Source: Anaerolineaceae bacterium (GTDB lineage Bacteria > Chloroflexota > Anaerolineae > Aggregatilineales > Phototrophicaceae). From it: 64,000 nucleotides of DNA. How positions within the stretch are numbered: position 1 is the first letter of the stretch; each line of letters starts with the position of its first letter. The stretch lies in the NCBI GenBank assembly GCA_007693385.1, contig REDR01000063.1, forward strand, positions 1-64,000, given 5' to 3'. Shown piece by piece: positions 60,394-64,000 of the stretch. The notes beneath the pieces are model-generated. The model did no database searches, was not told the DNA's origin, and saw only the letters and a program-made list of their open reading frames with translations. The translations under genes and the position numbers were made by a program.

Positions 60394-61686
60394 TTATTCG
60401 TCGTCGTCCGCGCCGTTTTCGTCCGCCTCGTCATCGTCTGCTTCGGCTTCTTCGTCATCGGCTTCCTCAACTTCGTCTGCCGATTCGTCGCCGTCTGCTT
60501 CGTCATCGTCCGCCGGTGCTTCAACTTCCGCGCCCGGGAACGGGGTAGGAGTCGGTGCTGGCTCGGGGCGCGGCAGATCAAAGCCGGTGATGACCGAGAA
60601 CGAATTCAGCACATCGCGCAAAGTGTTGAAGCCCGCGCCGTCCTCATTGAGGTCAACATCGCCCTGTGCGATGCGGGCGCTGGCGATGTAAAGCGAGCCG
60701 GTGTCGCCGTTGAGTAAGATCACCAGACCACTGACCGCTTCGCCGTCAAAATCGCGGGCGCTGTAGCTGATGCTGAAGCCGTTGCCGCCGGTGCGCTCGA
60801 TGGCCTGCACGCTGACGACTTCGCCGAAGCGCGCTTCCACCAGATCGCGGGCGGCGGATTCGTTGACGCTGGTATTCGGCGTCACGTCAACGCGGATCGC
60901 CGCGCCGTCATCAGCGCGGAAGCTGGTCGGTAGGCCGTCGCCGCCATCGGTGCGCGTCCATGAGCGCGGATAGCGCAGAAGCCATTGATGCTCACGGTCA
61001 TAACTGGCGTTCCAGCCGAACGGCCCGGCGGCGAAAGCGTCGATCACGTTCACGCTGTCCTGCATGATGTCCGATAGGTAGAACATTGATTCCTGCGCGT
61101 TGTCGGGCATGACCACCCGCGAGAAGTGAATCAATTCGCCGTCGATGCGGGCGACGTGTTGCGCTAAGAAGTTGCGCTGTTGGCGATCACGCAGGCGATA
61201 GTTGATGATTAGCCGATCTTCGGTGCTGGGGCGGCCTAGCTCCGACCAGCTCGCGTATTCCGCCGCCCAGATTTGTTGCATCCGGTTCTCGTCAAAATGC
61301 GCGTTGAGGTCGGCGACGCTGGTTATATCGCCGATGGGCACTTCAAAGCCGACCTGAATACGGCTCACCGCGTCGGGGTTGCTCATGTTGACCTGTGCGC
61401 GGCGTGTGTCGTTGATCGTCGTCTCGATGCTCCAGCCTGACGGAACATCAGCCACAAACACGCCGGAAGGGTGCAGGTATTGCTCGCCAATCGTTATCGC
61501 GTCCAGATTGCTGATGGGCGGCGGGAAGGTGGGCGGCACGGGCGTCGTCGTCGGCGGGGCTTCTTCCTGTATGACCGTCTGTGGCGGCGCTAATCCGGGC
61601 AGAAATAGCGTCACCGCCATCAGTACCGCCATGCTGATGCCGAACCCATAAAGCACTCGTTGCAATGTCTTATTTTTTCTTTGCAT
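60394..61686 (-). CDS. Exported PsbP/DcrB-like protein with acidic tail
   Basis: 430 residues: N-terminal membrane helix (VLYGFGISMAVLMAVTLFLPGLA), a proline-rich linker (EAPPTTTPVPPTFPPP), then two related domains with YLHPSGVFVADVPSGWSIETT and YDREHQWLLRYPRSWTRTDGG, each of the type seen in PsbP/DcrB or DUF1795-like proteins. The last 50 residues are almost entirely Asp and Glu. Function is unknown; such folds bind other proteins at the envelope. It is convergent with the membrane protein, 53 bases apart. Confidence 0.75.
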   Translation of the reverse strand: MQRKNKTLQRVLYGFGISMAVLMAVTLFLPGLAPPQTVIQEEAPPTTTPVPPTFPPPISNLDAITIGEQYLHPSGVFVADVPSGWSIETTINDTRRAQVNMSNPDAVSRIQVGFEVPIGDITSVADLNAHFDENRMQQIWAAEYASWSELGRPSTEDRLIINYRLRDRQQRNFLAQHVARIDGELIHFSRVVMPDNAQESMFYLSDIMQDSVNVIDAFAAGPFGWNASYDREHQWLLRYPRSWTRTDGGDGLPTSFRADDGAAIRVDVTPNTSVNESAARDLVEARFGEVVSVQAIERTGGNGFSISYSARDFDGEAVSGLVILLNGDTGSLYIASARIAQGDVDLNEDGAGFNTLRDVLNSFSVITGFDLPRPEPAPTPTPFPGAEVEAPADDDEADGDESADEVEEADDEEAEADDDEADENGADDDE

Positions 61687-61857
61687 GAACCTATTGACTC
61701 CGGTTGTAAGTGGACTCGCAGAATAAGACGGTATGTTACCGCAAAAACCGCCATCTGTTAAGCCCGCCCGTTACCCGTCACTATAATCCGTTTTGACCCT
61801 TTACAGCCTATTATGACCGTTATAAACTCGTCCTCAACAGTAGAAAGGGAAGCATAC

Positions 61858-62871
61858 ATGCAAGATCAAACTTTGTTGTTGGGCACGCGCTACACCACAC
61901 GTTCACTGCACCGTGCGGATTTTGAGGCGGCGCTCGCGCTGATTAACGCGCACCAGAGCACCATCAAGAACCATCCGTTGACCACTGCCGAACAGCTTGA
62001 AAAAGAATGGAACGATCCGGAATACGATCTCGACTCGACGCAGGCGGTATTCGATGCCGACGGCGAATTGATCGCATTTTCCGCGCTGGATACCCCCAAA
62101 CAGACCCCCGTCCGCCCGTTCGTTGAGGTCTTTCTGCATCCGCAGAAGGCCGACGACTCGCTGGGGCAGGCGTTGCTGGCGTGGGCGGAACAGACCGCGC
62201 ATCGCGTCTTTGACGAGGTGCCCGAAGATGCGCGGGTGACGCTGGTCGCGGGCGCTGAAAGCACCGAGACGCGATACAAAGCGATTTTAGAGACTGCCGG
62301 ATACCGCGCCGTCGGTCAGGCGTGGCACAAGATGTTGATCGAGATGGACGCCAAACCAGAATCGCCGGTCTGGTCGCCGGATGTGGAACTGGTCACCGCC
62401 GCCGGATATGATGACCTCCGCGCAATCTTCGAGGCGCAGGTCGATTCGTTTCAAGATCATCGCGGCTACGTCGAAGGTGACCGCGACGCCTATTATAAGC
62501 GCTGGCTGTATTACAACGTCGAGGACGAGAAGGCTTATGATCCGTCGCTGTGGTTTCTGGCGCTAGTCGATGGGCAGATCGCCGGGGTTAACCTGTCGCG
62601 TCCGTGCAACACCAGCGAGCCGGATGAAGGCTATGTGCATATTCTGGGTACGCGGCGCGAGTATCGCGGACGCGGCATCGCTAAAGCGTTGCTGGTGCAT
62701 AGCTTCCGCGAATTCTGGGAGCGCGGCAAGCGCAAGGTCAGCCTGTATGTCGATGGGAGCAGTAAGACCGGCGCGGATAAGCTGTACGTGCGGGCCGGGA
62801 TGCACGTCGCCCGCATCTATGAGACATACGAGAAGATGCTCCGTGATGGCGTCGAGTTGAGCGTGCAGTAG
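61858..62871 (+). CDS. Tandem GNAT N-acetyltransferase
   Basis: 337 residues from the chosen start, built of two GNAT folds. The first (about 10-160) is poorly conserved (LHRADFEAALALINAHQ). The second has VHILGTRREYRGRGIAKALLVHSFREF, a good acetyl-CoA loop (RxxGxG/A), followed by VSLYVDGSSKTGADKLYVRAGMH. Enzymes with this double layout include mycothiol synthase-like proteins, but the substrate here is not assignable. AAGGGAAG lies before ATG 61858, so the track start at 61813 is too early. Confidence 0.87.
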   Translation: MQDQTLLLGTRYTTRSLHRADFEAALALINAHQSTIKNHPLTTAEQLEKEWNDPEYDLDSTQAVFDADGELIAFSALDTPKQTPVRPFVEVFLHPQKADDSLGQALLAWAEQTAHRVFDEVPEDARVTLVAGAESTETRYKAILETAGYRAVGQAWHKMLIEMDAKPESPVWSPDVELVTAAGYDDLRAIFEAQVDSFQDHRGYVEGDRDAYYKRWLYYNVEDEKAYDPSLWFLALVDGQIAGVNLSRPCNTSEPDEGYVHILGTRREYRGRGIAKALLVHSFREFWERGKRKVSLYVDGSSKTGADKLYVRAGMHVARIYETYEKMLRDGVELSVQ

Positions 62872-63046
62872 CCGCGAGTGCCCGTGACGTACCTGAACGG
62901 GCGCTAATGTTTGCTTTAGAACCTGATGATTTTTCGTTGTCGTGCGCCCCTTTTCCCCTGATAATGTACGTGAGGAGGGGCGCATATTGCGGCGCACATC
63001 GCGGCGCATGTTTGCAATGTCTCGAAATCCATTAGGGGAAAACAAC

Positions 63047-64000
63047 ATGACGAAAAAAATCATCATCATCGGTAGCGGCTTCGGCGGATTGGGGGCGGCG
63101 GTACGTTTGGCCGCGAACGGCTATGACGTGGAAGTATTCGAGAAGCGCGACAAGCTCGGCGGGCGGGCGTATGTCTACGAGATGGACGGCTTCAAGTTCG
63201 ACGGCGGCCCGACGGTCATCACCGCGCCTTTTATGTTTGACGACATCTGGGAATTAGCGGGCAAGAAGCGCGAAGACTACTTCGAGCTAGTCCCGTGCGA
63301 CCCGTTCTATCGCATCTTCGACCATGAAGGCCAGCCCTTCGACTACAACGGCGATCCGGAATTCATCTACGAAGAAATCCGCAAGCGTAGCCCGGAGGAT
63401 GTCGAGGGCTATAAGCGCTTCATGGCGACGACGAAGGCGATCTTTGAAAAAGGCTTCGTGGAATTGGCCGATAAGCCATTCTTGAGCGTGATGGATATGC
63501 TCAAAGTCGCGCCAGACCTCATCAAGATGCAATCCTACAAGAGCGTTTATGCGTATGCCGCGCAGTTCGTCAAAGATGAATTCCTGCGGCGTTGCTTCAG
63601 CTTTCACCCGCTTTTGATCGGCGGCAATCCGTTTGATAGCCCCAGCATCTACGCGATGATCCACTATTTAGAGCGCGAATGGGGCGTGCATTATGCGCTG
63701 GGCGGCACCGGCGCCATCGTGCAGGGCATGGCGAAGCTGTTCGGCGAATTGGGCGGCAAGGTGACGCTGAATGCCGAAGTCGATAAGATCATGGTTGATG
63801 CGGATGGCAAAGCGTGCGGCATCCGCATGAAAGACGGCACGGAGCATCGCGCTGATGGCGTGGTCAGCAATGCCGATGTCGGCTTCACGTACCTGAAGAT
63901 GATCGACGCCAAGCATCGCAAGAAGTGGTCAGACCGCCGCGTGAAAAGCCTGAAATACAGCATGTCGCTATTCGTGATCTACTTCGGCACGAAGCGCCAA
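63047..64000 (+). CDS. crtI: CrtI-type phytoene desaturase (partial, cut by window end)
   Basis: The first 318 codons are in the window; the gene runs off the right edge and so is not in the ORF track. The dinucleotide-binding fold begins [57 protein letters not shown], the FAD motif and first conserved block of CrtI/CrtD-type desaturases, followed by [17 protein letters not shown]. These enzymes desaturate phytoene in carotenoid synthesis; related members act on diapophytoene or as oxidases. AGGGGA lies about 8 bases before the ATG. No other carotenoid gene is visible, and the C-terminal motif lies outside the window. Confidence 0.88.
   Translation, partial: MTKKIIIIGSGFGGLGAAVRLAANGYDVEVFEKRDKLGGRAYVYEMDGFKFDGGPTVITAPFMFDDIWELAGKKREDYFELVPCDPFYRIFDHEGQPFDYNGDPEFIYEEIRKRSPEDVEGYKRFMATTKAIFEKGFVELADKPFLSVMDMLKVAPDLIKMQSYKSVYAYAAQFVKDEFLRRCFSFHPLLIGGNPFDSPSIYAMIHYLEREWGVHYALGGTGAIVQGMAKLFGELGGKVTLNAEVDKIMVDADGKACGIRMKDGTEHRADGVVSNADVGFTYLKMIDAKHRKKWSDRRVKSLKYSMSLFVIYFGTKRQ

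Noticed and set aside
1-64000. Apparent frequency of GCTAGC/CTAG
   Set aside because: A rough count gives about 27 GCTAGC sites, near the number expected at this base composition, so no enrichment can be claimed.
1-64000. CRISPR array, prophage, transposon or integrase
   Set aside because: No regular direct-repeat/spacer pattern, transposase, integrase or phage structural gene is recognisable in any frame.

Overview
This is a GC-rich bacterial chromosome segment (roughly 60% GC by eye) with ordinary housekeeping genes. No phage, plasmid, insertion sequence or CRISPR array is visible. The mix of genes is most like a Chloroflexota (Anaerolineae-like) bacterium: secreted WD40 propellers, a LysM/lamin-tail protein, a C39-peptidase/TPR fusion, a tandem-VWA protein next to a MoxR ATPase, a sulfatase-modifying-factor-fold membrane protein, an Arf-like GTPase, a methylmalonyl-CoA mutase pair and a CrtI-type desaturase. 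That assignment is inference from gene content; no rRNA lies in the window.

Layout. 0-5 kb: a YtxH protein, a cyclase-family hydrolase, the SRP RNA, a DUF348/G5/3D cell-wall protein, a tRNA-Thr/Tyr/Thr-rpmG transcription unit behind two good promoters, ychF and a MaoC dehydratase. 5-10 kb: exported beta-propellers, a histidine phosphatase and a C39-TPR protein. 9.9-10.7 kb: tRNA-Pro/Gly/CAT closed by an intrinsic terminator, then a YjjX-type NTPase. 11-14 kb: frr, uppS and a GAF histidine kinase. 14-18 kb: both methylmalonyl-CoA mutase subunits. 18-25 kb: an epimerase, a convergent histidine kinase/response regulator pair, a LutA-like protein, an FHA protein, trehalose phosphatase, and membrane and TPR proteins. 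25-32 kb: the MoxR/VWA pair, a GT39-like glycosyltransferase and a NYN protein. 32-43 kb: FHA, LysM-LTD, CPBP protease, PAS histidine kinase, tatA, def, an orphan HisKA protein, a nuclease lipoprotein, folC, TPR, a CBS transporter-like protein and LutC. 43-52 kb: a WD40 protein with an M24 peptidase, a MalY-type lyase, an SDR/hydrolase pair, a GNAT/DUF554 pair, a NarL-type regulator divergent from a CBS protein, and an AI-2E family permease. 52-64 kb: the SUMF-fold protein, DUF58, small envelope proteins, a nitrilase-fold protein that lacks its catalytic residues, the Arf-like GTPase with a membrane protein, a double GNAT protein and the start of crtI.

How the genes fit together. Much of the accessory content is envelope or signalling: two FHA proteins, four histidine-kinase-type proteins, two response regulators, and many single-pass or exported repeat proteins. 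Genes are tightly packed: seven convergent pairs overlap at their 3' ends, and five same-strand pairs share 4-bp overlaps.

The most unusual points are: (i) a membrane-anchored nitrilase-superfamily protein in which the Glu, Lys and Cys catalytic positions all appear substituted; (ii) a SUMF/FGE-fold protein without the catalytic Cys pair; (iii) an Arf-like GTPase with a DVGGE switch II; (iv) a perfect 11-bp tandem direct repeat over the promoter of a PhoB-type regulator; (v) an AT-rich palindromic island at 57.1-57.2 kb; and (vi) the density of convergent overlaps. I do not see a clear multi-gene defence or biosynthetic system that is new; the candidates are individual proteins and sites.
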